From: Tanytarsus gracilentus | Lineage: Eukaryota > Arthropoda > Insecta > Diptera > Chironomidae | DNA: 64,000 bases | Reading direction: 5' to 3' | NCBI GenBank assembly: GCA_038502055.1 | Contig: JAXRKN010000025.1 | Span: 310,001-374,000, forward strand | In this document: piece after piece, positions 35,724-47,689 of the stretch | Layout of the letters: every line of letters begins with the position of its first letter | Numbering within the stretch: the first letter of the stretch is position 1 | Made by a program: the position numbers and the translations under genes | The notes under the pieces: generated by a model | Database searches by the model: none | Told to the model about the DNA's origin: nothing | What the model saw: the letters and a program-made list of their open reading frames with translations, nothing else

Positions 35724-37245
35724 GATGTGATGAAGTTCCAAATATATTTCACTCTTATTTATTATGAGCAGCTTAGTAAAGTGATTTGTAAACTGTGTAA
35801 ACTGGATATTAAAGAAGTAGCGTTTACAATAAAAAAAAATTGTTGGAATAGACACTTTAACGACCACACGGTTGTAAAGTACTGAATGAATCTCTCACAT
35901 TTAATTCACTCATACATAAACCTAGCTCAACGCAAGTAAAGTTCTTCTTCTTTCTTCGGAAGAGTTTAAACCAATGTGTGAAAAAAATTATCGTTAAAAC
36001 TTTAATTCCACGTTTCCAATAGATTGCGATTAAAAAAATACGACGTAATTTCCATACATTAATTAATTAATTATTTATATACCCAAATTTTTATATCCAA
36101 ATTTTAAATATTTTTTAGCGTATTTTATACCTGCGTGGGACATGAAAACCGTTGAAGCCGTAAATTTAAATAAAAGTACACTTTTTGTATACAATTGTCT
36201 GTTGAAAATACGTTGGGGACGAGATTTAAATTTTATTTGTATAAGATTTTGAGAATTTAAACGGTAACATTAGGGCATGTCCCACGCAGGATTTTATATT
36301 GATACATTCACTAACCCCTCACTCAATACTCCTCCTGTTTATCGAGTCAACACTTTAAAGAATATAAACAAAAACACAAAAAAATTTAAAAAAAGTTAAA
36401 TCATACCTAATAAAATAATTGCATAATGTATTGTCTGCAATGTTTACTTCCTGTAAGTTCGTCTGAAATTTTTTTGCCAAATATTTCTTGAATATAAAAA
36501 AATCTTTTAAAATAATTTTCCTCGAAACACTAGAAAATTTAGAGACGGCAAGCCGTCCGTAATTTTATTTTGAGTAAACAGTGAACTTAGTGTTAATTTG
36601 CAGTGTTAAACATACAGAAATGTCCAAATGTCCAATATAAAGTGCCTTTTTAACTTTGAACTTTTAATTTTAAGCTTTACACATAATTATATTAATAACG
36701 AATTTTTTTTCAGGTTCTTTTGCTCCCAAAACCAACAGAATCTAACAACTTCTTTATTCATCGGCTTTTCATAGTACTTTATTTGATATCATTCTTTTTA
36801 GAACGAAAGGTATAACATTTTAAATTTACCTCATGAGCATATAAAAAATCGAGTAACGTTAATATATTTTTTTTAGCCCTGTACGATTTGTTCGTTAGTG
36901 TTCATTACTGCAGTTTTTTTGTTATGTCAATCAGGTCTGGGATATTGTATATTTTGGAAGAGTTGTTCTGAGACAAGTTCTTGCTGATAAAAAGAATCGC
37001 CAAAACCTAATGGAAGACAAATACACGAAATATTATATAGTTTTTAAGTTTAAAGGAGCCAAAGTTTTTTTTTAAAAAAAATGCTCTAATCGAAATTGAA
37101 GAAATATAAATGAAAAAAATTTAAGAAAATTTAATTCTTTATAAAAATACGAAGGATATTTTTTTAAAACTTACGGTCCCCTCGCCAGGGGGGAAACAAG
37201 TGAAAATAAACAAGTGAGCCGCAAAAATAAACAGAAATTTTTAAA
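35724..37245. other. Divergent intergenic region, MOSPD2-like / ELYS
   Basis: Holds both promoters and MITE copy 2 (36130-36290). The rest is AT-rich with no additional gene seen. Confidence 0.5.
36130..36290. mobile_element. MITE copy 2 (15-bp TIR, 8-bp TSD)
   Basis: A 161-bp element with the same termini as copy 1 (CCTGCGTGGGACATG and its reverse complement) and about 90 percent visible identity. It is flanked by the direct 8-bp repeat ATTTTATA (36122-36129 and 36291-36298). The different target duplication shows an independent insertion. Confidence 0.93.
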
Positions 37246-40200
37246 ATGAGTTTAAATTTGCAAAAATTGTCACTTTCCAAGAGTATTGAAGTTAGGAACG
37301 AGTCATTTAGTGATGGCGAAGCAAGTTAGTTGTGAAGATTGAGATAATTTTGAATTTAATTCTAATTTTTTCAATTTTTCTTCAGATAAACTGGCGGGTT
37401 TTATTAATGGTGGAAAAATTGCTTGGGTCGCTTCCAACTCAATTCTGCGCGTGTTTTCTGTCGATACGGGTGAAGAAGTGGCAAATTACAATTTTGGAAA
37501 ACATGGGTAAGATGTATATTAATCTATAAAAACTATTAAAAACATGTTAACCTAATTGACAAATGCAATCTATAGATTTAGAGAGTGTAAAATTTGTTGT
37601 GTGGAAGAGATAGAGCATTTAAGAGGAACTTGCATCCTCGCGATTGCCATAGAATTTACAACTGAATCCGCTGGAGGTGCAGGAATGCTTAGCGTCTTCA
37701 GTGTCCAAGGTTCAAAAATTCTCGGCTCAATGGATATGAGCGAAAGGATCACTTGTCTGCGTTTTATGGATCGTAATATAGCTCGGAAAATTTTATCAAA
37801 ATTTAATGGCATTCTTGCTGTTGGAACAGAAAAAGGAAAAGTTTTTTTTGTTGATCTAATGCTCCCTCGATCTATTAAAGAAATCCATCGATTAGCTAAT
37901 TGTGATTTAGACATTCTTCCAACCTACAATGCTAGAAAAGAGGATGGAAGTGAACATATTTATGCGCAGCACAAACGAGCAACACACAGTCGAGAACAGG
38001 GCAACAAATGTTTTTTTACAGTCCAATTAAAGGTAAATTGATTTTTTTTCTTATTTAAAGTTACCAAATTTAAAAAGTTTTATTCAATTTTTTTAGGAAC
38101 CACTCGATGACAGCGGTAAAGTCCTTTCAATTTTAGGGATGTCCAACGCGTTCCTTATGTCGGTTGGGTTAGACGATGGAAGGATGGTACTATTTGATCT
38201 AATCGAACTTGAGGCTTTCCATCTTGCCTATCCACCCGGAAATAAATCGCCTCTTACACATATGACCTATATTGAGCCTGTTGACGATCCCCGTGCTGTT
38301 GTTTACGTATGGGCTTTTCACGCTTCTAACGAAGGAGCAATTGCAGTCTTACATTCGATTGTATTTGATACACTACTCAACGGAATGTACAAGAGTTTTA
38401 GATCATGCAGCGTTCGCTTAACGATTCCAATATTGGTAAAGGACTCGTTTCCAATATCATGTTTATCGATATCAAAACCTGTAAAACCTGAGAACGATGA
38501 TTTTCTGAAGATCTGCTTTCTTTCGTGGACATCACCTCATTTAAGAAAATCATACATTATGGTTTTCGACCTCAATCAATGGTAACAAGCGCGACAAAAA
38601 GTAAATAAGAGTAATCATAATAAATACCCAACTAGGTACAAAGCACAACTGCCAAGCTGGTGTGATTGGAGAAGTCAAATAAAATATGCGGTGGTTTTTG
38701 AGATACCCGAAGAAGGATTCGATATTAGCTGTGACCCAAATTTGTTGACCGGTAAGTTAAAAAAAAATTATAAAATCGTTGAATAAATTTAATAAATTTT
38801 TTTCAGCATTTGACTCAATAGAACGACCCGAAGAGCACTTTCTACCTACATCGCTTAGCTTCAATGTAGCTTTTCTTGAGGCAAGTAAATTTACGTTTTA
38901 CGAATGGTGCGGTATTCAGAAGCAAGCTCTGAAGAAATTCACCACAATTGGACCCTTGATGATCCTTTCACCAAGCCTATACTTCAACGAGCTGCTACAA
39001 GCTTCAATACGTCCTCAATTTTATGAAACCACTTTTTTCAACATGAAGAGCCCGATTGAATTGAAGCGCGAGTTCCTACTTTCCGTTGCTTTAGAATACA
39101 ATTTTGTTACGTTTCTCAAAAACTGTGCTTGGAAGTGGAGCGATGGCTCCATGTTAGGTGCCGGCGCTGATGAGGTAACTTTTTATTTAAGTATTTTTTT
39201 TTAATTTTAACTCGAGTAATTATTATATTCTTTAGTCAACTAGTGGTGTTAGTCTTTCAACTTTAACTGAGTGGATATGGAAGCGAGTTAGAGCAATCAA
39301 GCAGAGTAGTAATGAATTGAGTAGACCATTGTTTGATTATTCCTCGCAACGCATTGACTATGGAACACAGAAACAGCTAACTTCTTGCTTTCGTCAGTTA
39401 AAAATTCTCTCGGATCTTCTTCAAACAATTTTAACGGATTATAAATCATCAATTCCATATGAAATCATACAAAGTCTCCGAAAACAATCCATCAATATTC
39501 GGATGGCTGCAGAGTACCAAGAGGTTCTTCAATGGCTCTTGAATGTTGGACTCTTGCCCGAAGGTCATTGTCAGAATAATAAGAGCGAGGTTAGAGAAGA
39601 CTTCATGATCGTGCCATTTCCGTATAAAGCGATTAGTTCTCACTATGAAACACAACGTTTAAAACTCTCAATGAATATTGCCGACTGGGAAAGAAGGTAT
39701 AGATTGGATAAAAATCATCTTTACATTGACTCATTTATCCAAAATGAATGCGAAGATGGAAGTTTAGAGGAACTTTGGGGTTGTTGTTATCCACCGAGAT
39801 CAATTCAAAGTCTCCTCAGGACACTCCTGGTGGAAAATATATCACTCGAAAATAAATGTGTAATTTTTATCTACCTCTTCATGGACATTTCTCTCAATCT
39901 TCATGACACTCCATACAGCCATATAGTGAAAAATCTTATCAAATTTCCCACAGTCTTCAAAATCAATTCGGCTATTATTAAGGTTCGTCAGTTATTAGTA
40001 ATAACGAAATAAGTAAATTAATCAAAACATTTTTTTAGCGAACCCAAGCATTCTGGAACTTGGACAATAACAACTTGGATGTTGCAGTTGATGAGATTAT
40101 TTCACCTCTTGCGAACGATCGATATTTGTCAAGATGGAAACGAGAATTGTTGATAAGTGTCCTTCTTAAGCTAAAGAATTCGCATTTAGCTCTCAAAGCA

Positions 40201-43200
40201 TTGAGATGTCCCGGTGTTCCTATTCAGCCTGCACTTGAGGTAGAAACACTCCTTGCTAATGATCTTGTAAGCGCGGCACTTCTTGTTCAGCGTCGAAGCG
40301 GAAACAGACAGCTTTTGGAAGAATTATTTGACAAGTAACTAAAATCAATTTTTCTAATAATTAGATTTTATCTTTTTAAATTTTACAGAGTTCTCAACTC
40401 AAAAATCTATGGGCAGCTACTTGATTTGGCGCTCACTGATGAAGAGGGCTTAGTTTTACGCAACTATTTGGAAAAGACTGATCTCTCAAACTGTATTAAT
40501 CTACATTTTGTATATCTTCTCCAGAGATCGAAGTTTACTGATGCCACAAATTTGATGGATCGAATCGATCAAAGCCAAAGTAATCTTAATTTGGAGCCTC
40601 CCAAACATGTTCTCCGTGCTTACTTCTCGACCATGGACTCAACGACTAAGAAAATTACTGAAATTTCTGGCGTTAACGAAGGCGCTGATTATCCGTCACC
40701 TCTCAGTAATGATCTGATTCTTTCACGAAATAATATTGTAACCAACAGTGATATCTACCGGCGATGCGTACAATCAATAAATCATTCGATATTTGATGCT
40801 GGAATATTAGTTGACGATATCAAGTCCATTCCATTTGTTGGTTCTCCAAAGCTGGGTATTTTTGAATATCGTCAAGATGTTATATCAAGAGCACAAGAGG
40901 TTCTCTATTCCGATGATGTTATCAATGATAATGGGAAGCGAAAACTTGCTATTGAAAGAGGGTTTTTGGGTAAATTGTTGTTTACATAATTTTTCTTACC
41001 CTTTGATAAAAAAATATCATTTTATAGATGTGACAAATGAAGAGGAGTGTCAAAAAGTTAAGAGAAGACGAGTAAAGGAAAATGTTAGGGACCTACAAAT
41101 TGGCACTTACATGCCGGACAATCGAATCCAATCTTTAACACGCTTCAGAAATGCTAACCCTCGAATGCGTTCGCGTACTTCTCAACAACCATCAAAAACA
41201 GACAAACTTCATCGTCCGTCAATTTGTATTGAAACCAACAACTTTTTGGCGACTCCCGTTGTCAAAGAAAAAACACCACCTCATTACAATTTGTCAGAAA
41301 AATGTCGCGGAACTCCTCAATCGATTCTCAAAGCATCTCGTTCGAATCCAGGAAGTTTATCGCCAGGTCATCTTAGTGAGTTTGATGATAATAAATCAGT
41401 CAAGTCAATTACTTTTGCTATGCCCAACACACGAGAATCTAGTTTCGTTGACATGTCGTATTTGGACGAATCTGTTTGCGGTGTGAAAAATGTTGAACAG
41501 GATTTATCATCAGCTAGCGAAATATTCTTTTCGCCGGAAAAAGAAGTAGTTCAAGTAAAGGATGAAAATATCAAAGATTTGTCTCCAAAAGAAAATTCCC
41601 TCTTTGAAGGACCCAAAGCGCGTTCTTCTCTATCACGCTCTCCATTGACACCAAGAAAAACATCATTTGAAATAAAAACTAACTTGAATAATACACAAGA
41701 ATTCAATGAATCATCTGTATCTCCATTTTCGCATAAAGATGTTTTGCACTCAAGCGATGGTAAGTAAAAATAATTTGAAGACAAGTGAGAGATTATCGGT
41801 GTGCAGCGTTTTCAGTTTCACTGTTCACATTCGATTGAAATTATTAAAAAAATGTTTCAAAACCCACACGTGGGTGTTGCCGTGTAACCCACTTGTAACA
41901 GATCAGTATTGGCTTCCCCTTCTGGCCTCCCCTTTTGGCTTCCCAAAAATGGCTTCCCAAAATGGCTTCCCAAAATGGCTTCCCAAAAATGGCTTCTCAA
42001 AAATGGCTTCGCAAAATGGCTTCCCAAAATTGCTTCCCAAATTGGCTTGCCACTGTGTTTCGACTGTGTTTCATTTTCTATTGTGTTTCATTTTCCACTG
42101 TGTTCCATTTTCCATTGTGTTTCATTTTCCATTGTGTTTCATTTTCCACTATGTTCCATTATCCATTGTGTTCCATTTTCCATTGTGTTCCATTTTCCAT
42201 TGTGTTCCATTTTCCATTGTGTTTCATTTTCCATTGTGTTCCATTTTCCATTGCGTTCCGTTTTCAACCATGTTCCATTTTCCACTGTGTTTCATTTTCC
42301 ACAGTGTTCCATTTTCAGATCCATGCCAATCGATTCCTGGTCCAATTACGAGTTCAATGAGGTACATGAAGCCATACTTCTAAAAAATGGACATTAGTGG
42401 CATTCCTTGGACACTCCTGGCCGGCCGTGACGGTCATTCTTCAAAATCATCAATGCCAATCAATTCCTGATGCAATTACGAGTTCAACGAGGTACATGAA
42501 GCCATACTTTTAAAAAATGGACATTAGGGGCACTACTGGCAGGCCGTCATGGACATTGGTGGCACTCTTGGATGGCCATGATAGACATTCCTCAAATATC
42601 ATCAATGCCTTTCGATTCCTGATACAAATACGAGTTCAACGACATACATGAAGCCATATAACAGGAAATTTGTATGAAAAATGGCATTTAGGGCTGTCCA
42701 TGGCACGACCTGTGGTCATGACCCTCATAATTCCTAAAATGGCCGAATCTAAATTCATAGACCTACCATTTGGCGAAAACTAGAAGTCTCTAGCTATCTC
42801 AGGAGCCGAGATCTCGAAGGAACAGACAGACAGACAGACGGACGGAAATAGGCGCATATAAGTGTTACACCACTTCGTGGGTTACACTAAAAATTACAAG
42901 AGATTTTATCTTTATAGACGCTGATGAAAATGATACAACAGGCTGCTCTCAAAATAAATCAATATTTAATTATGTTCGCAAATCAATTTTAACAGAAAAT
43001 TTTGCCGAGTGCTCTAGTAGTAGCGGTAGCAATAGTAATAGTGAGAAAGCGTACTCAGACGAAATTCCGTCAGACGAACATTTCGAAGAAGAAGAATTGC
43101 CAAGTGATGAATCGAATAATTATGGTGCCGTAAATATTGAAGATAGTGAAAGCAGTAACTATATTAACAACAATGAAGAAGCTTCGATTCAAAATGAAAA

Positions 43201-44599
43201 TGAAGTAATCGAAATTCCCGATTCGGACGAGGAAGTAATAGAGACGAGCAATCAAATTACGCTGGAAAGTGAAGTCACTGAACTTGGGGAAAACGAAGCA
43301 GAGATTGCCGAAAAGAATGACCAGATGGTTAATACAATTTCAATCGAAGTTAATGTTGAAAATTCAAAAGAATCTCTGGTAAAGGAAAAAATAATCGTTG
43401 AAGAGGATAGAGAAGTTCAAGAAATCCTCAATGCCGCTTTTGACTCTGGAGATGAACTTCCTCATAATCCATCATCGGCTGTAGAAAAAAGTTTAATTAA
43501 ATCTAAAGAAACTTTCATTGTGCGAGCTAAGTCAGTTCCCCTTGGTAAATCTTCTGCGTCTTGTCACTCAAAAACTCAAACGCCCAGAGGTAAGGATTTT
43601 TTATGTCATTAATTTAAGATGTTAATTTTTTAATATCTGTATTTTAGGTAACCGTGCCAACTCGGAATTTCGTAATAATCCAAAAAAGCCATTGTCAATA
43701 GAAGAGAATTTGGACTCTGGAATGAAAGGAAGAATGACCAGGAAAAAATCACAAATATTACAACAAAGTCGTGAATCTATAAGAGCACAGTCAGAAGAAG
43801 TAAACACAGGAACATCAACACCTAGGCGCATGGTTTGTAAAACGTTCATAATATTTAAAGACATATTCGATTATTTGGATAAATTAAAGGTTACACGAGC
43901 TCTATCAAAAGAAAGTATTGCTTCTGAAATGAGACCGGAAACGCCTCGTAGTCACCGTGGACTCAAATTTACAAGCGAAGAACTCCAAAATCAGTCGGAT
44001 TCATCTAAAAAAACATCATTAAGTGAATTACTGGAAACTTCAACAAGTGGCCGTCGATTGACCCGTTCACAGCTGTCTTCTCTTGAAAAATCTCAGGTAA
44101 AGTTTAAAGTTATATTCAACACAAAACGTTCCTTCTAACCTTTAACCTCTGCAAACAATAAAGTTAGAGGATCGAATGCTAGCGAAAAGGGACGAACAAC
44201 CGCAGGAGAATGATGAAAATGACATTTCTGATTCCGATACCATTAGAAGCAAATCTTCGTCTGCTTCTTCTATTGCTTTAAGTGAGTCAAAAGGTAATTT
44301 AACAAATTCTTTGGATGGCCATCGATGGAGGTTTTTAGAGTTATTTAACCCTTTATATAAAATTTATTTCCACAGGTCGAAAAAGAAAAACTTCAAAAAG
44401 ATTTGGCGACCAAAAAGATACTTTGCCCGAACCAAAGAGCCCTAAAACGCTCACCGCTATTATTGAGGAAGAACTGAGTGAAGGTAGCTTAAAAAGCTTT
44501 TCGCTCAATAGTATTTACATATTATTTTCTTTTTTAGGTGCGCATTCTGAAAAGTCACATCGACCCAGTAAATCAACGAAAAAGATGAAAAAGAATTAA
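37246..44599 (+). CDS. ELYS/MEL-28 nuclear-pore assembly protein
   Basis: Large nucleoporin that binds chromatin and seeds nuclear-pore assembly after mitosis. Exons: 37246-37324, 37386-37506, 37576-38032, 38097-38581, 38636-38751, 38807-39174, 39236-39982, 40039-40334, 40389-40969, 41028-41759, 42918-43589, 43648-43832, 43890-44096, 44164-44293, 44376-44483 and 44538-44599. They sum to 1781 aa. The N-terminal half (about 1-480) has WD-like blades (GILAVGTEKGKVFFVDL, SVGLDDGRMVLFDL). A helical ELYS region follows to about 1000 (AAEYQEVLQWLLNVGLLPEG, PLANDRYLSRWKRELL). From about 1080 on it is disordered, acidic then basic, with TPR/SPR phosphosite-like motifs and a lysine-rich tail (GRKRKTSKR, STKKMKKN) suited to DNA binding. 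A 1.2 kb intron carries a repeat with minisatellites. AATAAA lies at 44718. The family call rests on domain order and remembered sequence. Confidence 0.87.
41937..42050. repeat. Minisatellite, about 13-14 bp unit
   Basis: About eight units of ATGGCTTCCCAAAA, with small length and base variants, lie head to tail inside the repeat element. Confidence 0.9.
42052..42318. repeat. Minisatellite, 17 bp unit
   Basis: About fifteen units of TGTGTTCCATTTTCCAT with point variants. Because 17 is not a multiple of three and the unit has no stop, all three forward frames stay open. This explains the long but meaningless ORFs here. Confidence 0.92.
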
Positions 44600-44791
44600 T
44601 GCTTTATTAAGTTTGTTGCTTTCAATTGTTATACACTTTGTTTGTTAAAGAAAATAGCAATGTATAATGCTAGACTCTCGCCAGCAAAATTCAATTTGTT
44701 TTGGATAATTATCTATAAATAAATTTTATTGATTGATTGATTGATTGATTGTTTGTTTTTTAGTTTGTCGGAAAACCGAATTTTAATTTTT

Positions 44792-44864
<73 letters not shown>

Positions 44865-45055
44865 AAAAAAAAAAAAAAAACAAAAATTATTTAAGAGTTA
44901 AAAATCCGAGTTAATTATCTATAAATAAATTTTATTCCTGAAAAAAAAATTCTGAATCGATAAAAATTTAATTGAGAAGTAAATTTTAGTTTTTACTGAA
45001 TTATAGAGTTTGCTCCAAAAATAAATGAACATGTACAAAGAGTATCAAGTATCAA
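44600..45055. other. ELYS 3' flank with long A-run
   Basis: Contains the ELYS 3' UTR and poly(A) signal, a short ATTG repeat near 44727-44750 and an 85-nt nearly pure A tract at 44796-44880 with a single T at 44863. The opposite-strand gene ends at 45056. Confidence 0.6.
44796..44880. repeat. A-rich homopolymer, about 85 nt
   Basis: 67 As, one T, then 17 As. It may be a slippage-prone tract or a retrotransposed tail. No retroelement body or target duplication was evident. Confidence 0.8.
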
Positions 45056-45628
45056 TTATGTGTACATAGAATCAATAAAATTATCGCGGTGGTTAAAGAG
45101 AGATAAATGATATCCCAAAAAATCTGACATTTCATCAATTGTACTGTCGAATTCGGAGAGCTGATGCTGTAGCTTAGCTTGTGTTGAGCAATTGAGTGAT
45201 GGTGAGGAGCAGGAGGTTGATGGTTCAACAAGAGAGTGACTGCAAGGAGATGTTGGTGTTGGTTCAATAGCTTCATTTTGTGATGAAATGCGCATTTCAA
45301 AGAATGCTTTGGACGTGTAATTTTCAATTTCTTTTTGCGCTTCTTCTGTCTTTTCAGTCAATTCCAACTCTTTAAGTTTTTTGGCATAGCAATTTCCAAT
45401 AAATTTTAGACGAGCCGGTTTAATAAGTTGATGATTATTTCCTTTTTTATCTTTGACCTTCAGCTTGCTACTATTTGCGACTTCCAGAAGGGAAAAAGAC
45501 TTGACTATATAAGAAGTATCTGAACAATTGCATTTTGTTTGTAAATCATCGCCTGCTTTCGCTGGCGCCGTTTCCTCTAATCGAAATTGTTTAAACTCTC
45601 TTTCGAGATGCTCCCAATCTGACGACAT
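45056..45628 (-). CDS. Unrecognised 190-aa protein
   Basis: Single coding exon on the minus strand. The ATG lies ten bases after a good acceptor (TCCTACAG near 45641), with a GTGAGT donor upstream near 45706, indicating a spliced 5' UTR. The start MSSDWEHLEREFKQF and the end DFLGYHLSLFNHRDNFIDSM-YT look structured and constrained. The middle (SSQNEAIEPTPTSPCSHS, SCSSPSLNC) is a Ser/Pro-rich linker. A basic segment (KDKKGNNHQLIKPARLKF) and a Glu/Lys helix (KKLKELELTEKTEEAQKE) lie between. No signal peptide or membrane span. The splice signals and biased composition support a real gene; I do not recognise the family. Confidence 0.75.
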   Translation of the reverse strand: MSSDWEHLEREFKQFRLEETAPAKAGDDLQTKCNCSDTSYIVKSFSLLEVANSSKLKVKDKKGNNHQLIKPARLKFIGNCYAKKLKELELTEKTEEAQKEIENYTSKAFFEMRISSQNEAIEPTPTSPCSHSLVEPSTSCSSPSLNCSTQAKLQHQLSEFDSTIDEMSDFLGYHLSLFNHRDNFIDSMYT

Positions 45629-46125
45629 TTTTGTTTTAACTGTAGGACATATCAAAAAAAGTAAATTAAATTAGTTTCTTTTAACAAACAAAGAAAATGA
45701 AACTCACCGTTTTTTACGATTTCGTAAAATCCTTTGATTTTGAATATTGATCTGGTAAATTTTTTGCTTTTTTAAAGCTATAATCGTAATTTTTAAACTA
45801 TAATTGGACTATTTGTTTTTAATTTTAATAATTTTATTTTTTTTCTTTATTTTTTTCCAATCTCATTCGCACACTTTAGCGCCCTTAATTTAATCCGAAT
45901 GGAATTTTAAAAAAATACGTTAAAAGTTATTTCTAATTATTCCTAATTATTTCTAATTATTCCTAATTATTCTAATTATTTCTAATTATTCCTAATTATT
46001 TCTAATTATTCCTAATTATTTTCTTAATTTTTTAATTTTTTTAATTTTTTTTTTGATAATTAGGATAATTAGAAATAATTAGAATAATTAGGAATAATTC
46101 ATCGTGGAATCCCTTTGTCATCATT
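45629..46125. other. Intergenic with inverted AATTATTCC repeat
   Basis: Holds the 5' UTR intron and promoter of the 190-aa gene and the POP4 3' flank. It is dominated by the hairpin-forming repeat at 45936-46099. Confidence 0.6.
45936..46099. repeat. Inverted AATTATTCCTAATTATTTCT repeat (hairpin)
   Basis: The left part (45936-46020) is a tandem of CTAATTATTCC and CTAATTATTTC units. The right part (46054-46099) is the reverse complement of about 46 bp of it, separated by a T-rich spacer. It could fold into a long AT hairpin. The same units occur at 28448-28496. Confidence 0.85.
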
Positions 46126-46819
46126 TTACAGCTGTGCAAGACGAATAGTTTTTAATTTCTTTACAGATCTCTCAGCACTTTTTAATTTTATATGCTTTCC
46201 AAAAATCGTGAATCGAACCGCCTTCCAATCGAGTTCAAAAAGACATGTTGCCTTGGGAATTACTCGAAGAACATTATCTTTGCTGATAATGTTTAACGTC
46301 TCTCTCGTTTCCATTATTACGATTCCTTTATGGCCGACCATACTTGCACATTTACTTTGAACAACTTTAATTTTGGCACCATGGAAGTCACTTTTGTGAA
46401 TTGTTCCACTCATCATGTCATAGTGTGGATCTGCTATTGTCAAACTCTTTTCCAATTGCTTCAAATTACTACCAAACTGTTCCTCCATGTATGCCATCCA
46501 CAAATAATTCAGATTTTTAAAGTCGTTATATTTCATTGCATCTCGTGAAAGTGAATAAAGTCCAACATTTTTCATTTTTTGTCGCGATATCCGTTTCTTT
46601 TGCTGCTGCTGCTGCTTCCTGAATTTCTGTGGCTCTTTAGCCTTTTTTTTCACATTTGAAAGCTCTTGATATTGATTCAACTCATCAATATTTACTTTTT
46701 TCTTTTCTCGTGAATCAACAAGTAATTCCATAACATTTTTGACTTCTAAAAAAATATAAATTTATTGTTAGGTAATTTAAATAACTTAAGCACAAATTAC
46801 CTTTAAGCCTAAATTCCAT
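46126..46819 (-). CDS. RNase P/MRP protein subunit p29 (POP4)
   Basis: Subunit of ribonuclease P and MRP, which process tRNA 5' ends and rRNA in the nucleus. Two minus-strand exons, 46819-46801 and 46745-46126, give 212 aa, about the human length. The C-terminal Rpp29 fold is clear: DFHGAKIKVVQSKCASMVGH, KGIVIMETRETL, DNVLRVIPKATCLFELD and FTIFGKHIKLKSAERSVKKL. The N-terminus is Lys/Gln-rich with a short poly-Q. It starts 94 bp from the divergent MALSU1-like gene, suggesting a shared promoter. Confidence 0.93.
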
Positions 46820-46913
46820 TTTAAATTTTTTGAAATACAAATCTCTTTTTGTTTTCACGTTTTTTCTGAATGGTTTTTGCAGAAAGGGCTCGGGAACAAA
46901 AAAACAACAAATA
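46820..46913. promoter_or_regulatory. Probable bidirectional promoter, POP4 / MALSU1
   Basis: Only 94 bp separate the start codons of two divergent housekeeping genes, so both 5' UTRs and core promoters must overlap here. No TATA-like box was noted. Confidence 0.5.
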
Positions 46914-47689
46914 ATGTTGAGAAGAAGTTTTAAAATTTTTCCAATATATGCTTATCGAGCTTTTCGTACCACAGCTGGTAACAAGTGTAAAGGAGAAAGC
47001 AATGAGAAAGAGAATGAGATTGTGAACAAGAAATTAAGTTCATCGGTCGCAACGCGTTTTAAAATTTTTAAAGATGAGTCTGTCGGTATTATTTTTGATA
47101 TCGAAGAAGAACGAGCCAAGAGAAGATTGCAAGAGGAAATGGGAGTCACTGAGGAGGAAGAAGAAAGTTCCCATGAGATGACACCATCAGCTTATGCTGA
47201 TTTTAATCTTGAACGTGAGTTTTTAAAATATCAGCTAATATGAAATAATGTTTTTATCTAGGTGGTAAAACTGGAGTTTTTGATATTGAGGAACTGGTTG
47301 AAGTGCTAAAGAAAGAGACTGCAATTGATGTTTGTGTCATCAAGATTCCGCAAAAGTTTTCTTATGTTGACTATATGTGTATCATAACTGGATCAAGCTA
47401 CCGGCACATGCTAGGCATGGCAAGTTTTGTAAGAAAAGTCTATAAATTGAAGCGCCATTCGACAGACCCCGTGCCTCGTATCGAAGGAAAGGAATGTAAA
47501 AATTGGATGTGTATCGACTTGGGCAATATAGCATTGCATATTTTCTCAAAATCAGCTCGCGAGCATTATAGCTTGGAAACACTGTGGACACTTGGAGAGG
47601 AATATGAGAAGCGGACAAATAGACTCGATAAGGTGGAAGAGATGTTTGAGAAATTTTTAAGTACAGCAGATGTAAAAAATAGTCAATAA
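46914..47689 (+). CDS. MALSU1/RsfS-like mitochondrial ribosome factor
   Basis: Mitochondrial ribosome large-subunit assembly factor of the RsfS family, which in bacteria blocks subunit joining through bL14. Exons 46914-47214 and 47262-47689 give 242 aa. The N-terminus MLRRSFKIFPIYAYRAFRTT is basic with aromatic residues, as in a mitochondrial targeting sequence. An acidic linker follows. The RsfS domain covers about residues 100-225, with VCVIKIPQKFSYVDYMCIIT, the SYRHMLGMA helix, WMCIDLGNIALHIFS and the YSLETLW motif. The start is the first ATG giving a targeting-like N-terminus; an upstream in-frame extension exists but is less plausible. Confidence 0.92.

Larger units (their letters stand above)
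41841..42887. mobile_element. GTAACCC-ended dispersed element, copy 2, with minisatellites
   Basis: Reverse-complement relative of 34801-35337, lying in an ELYS intron. The left end has TTTCAAAACCCAC, GTGTTGCCG and AGATCAGTATTGG. The right end has GAAAACTAGAAGTCTC, a GACAGACAGACGGACGG tract and GTGGGTTACAC. It has expanded internally with two tandem arrays and with repeated CAATTACGAGTTCAA-type blocks. The length is about 1 kb, against about 0.54 kb for copy 1. Confidence 0.75.

Noticed and set aside
41706..42397. Three overlapping ORFs of 141-225 codons
   Set aside because: They are read through the 17-bp and 13-14-bp minisatellites, which lack stops in every frame. The products are pure period-derived repeats.
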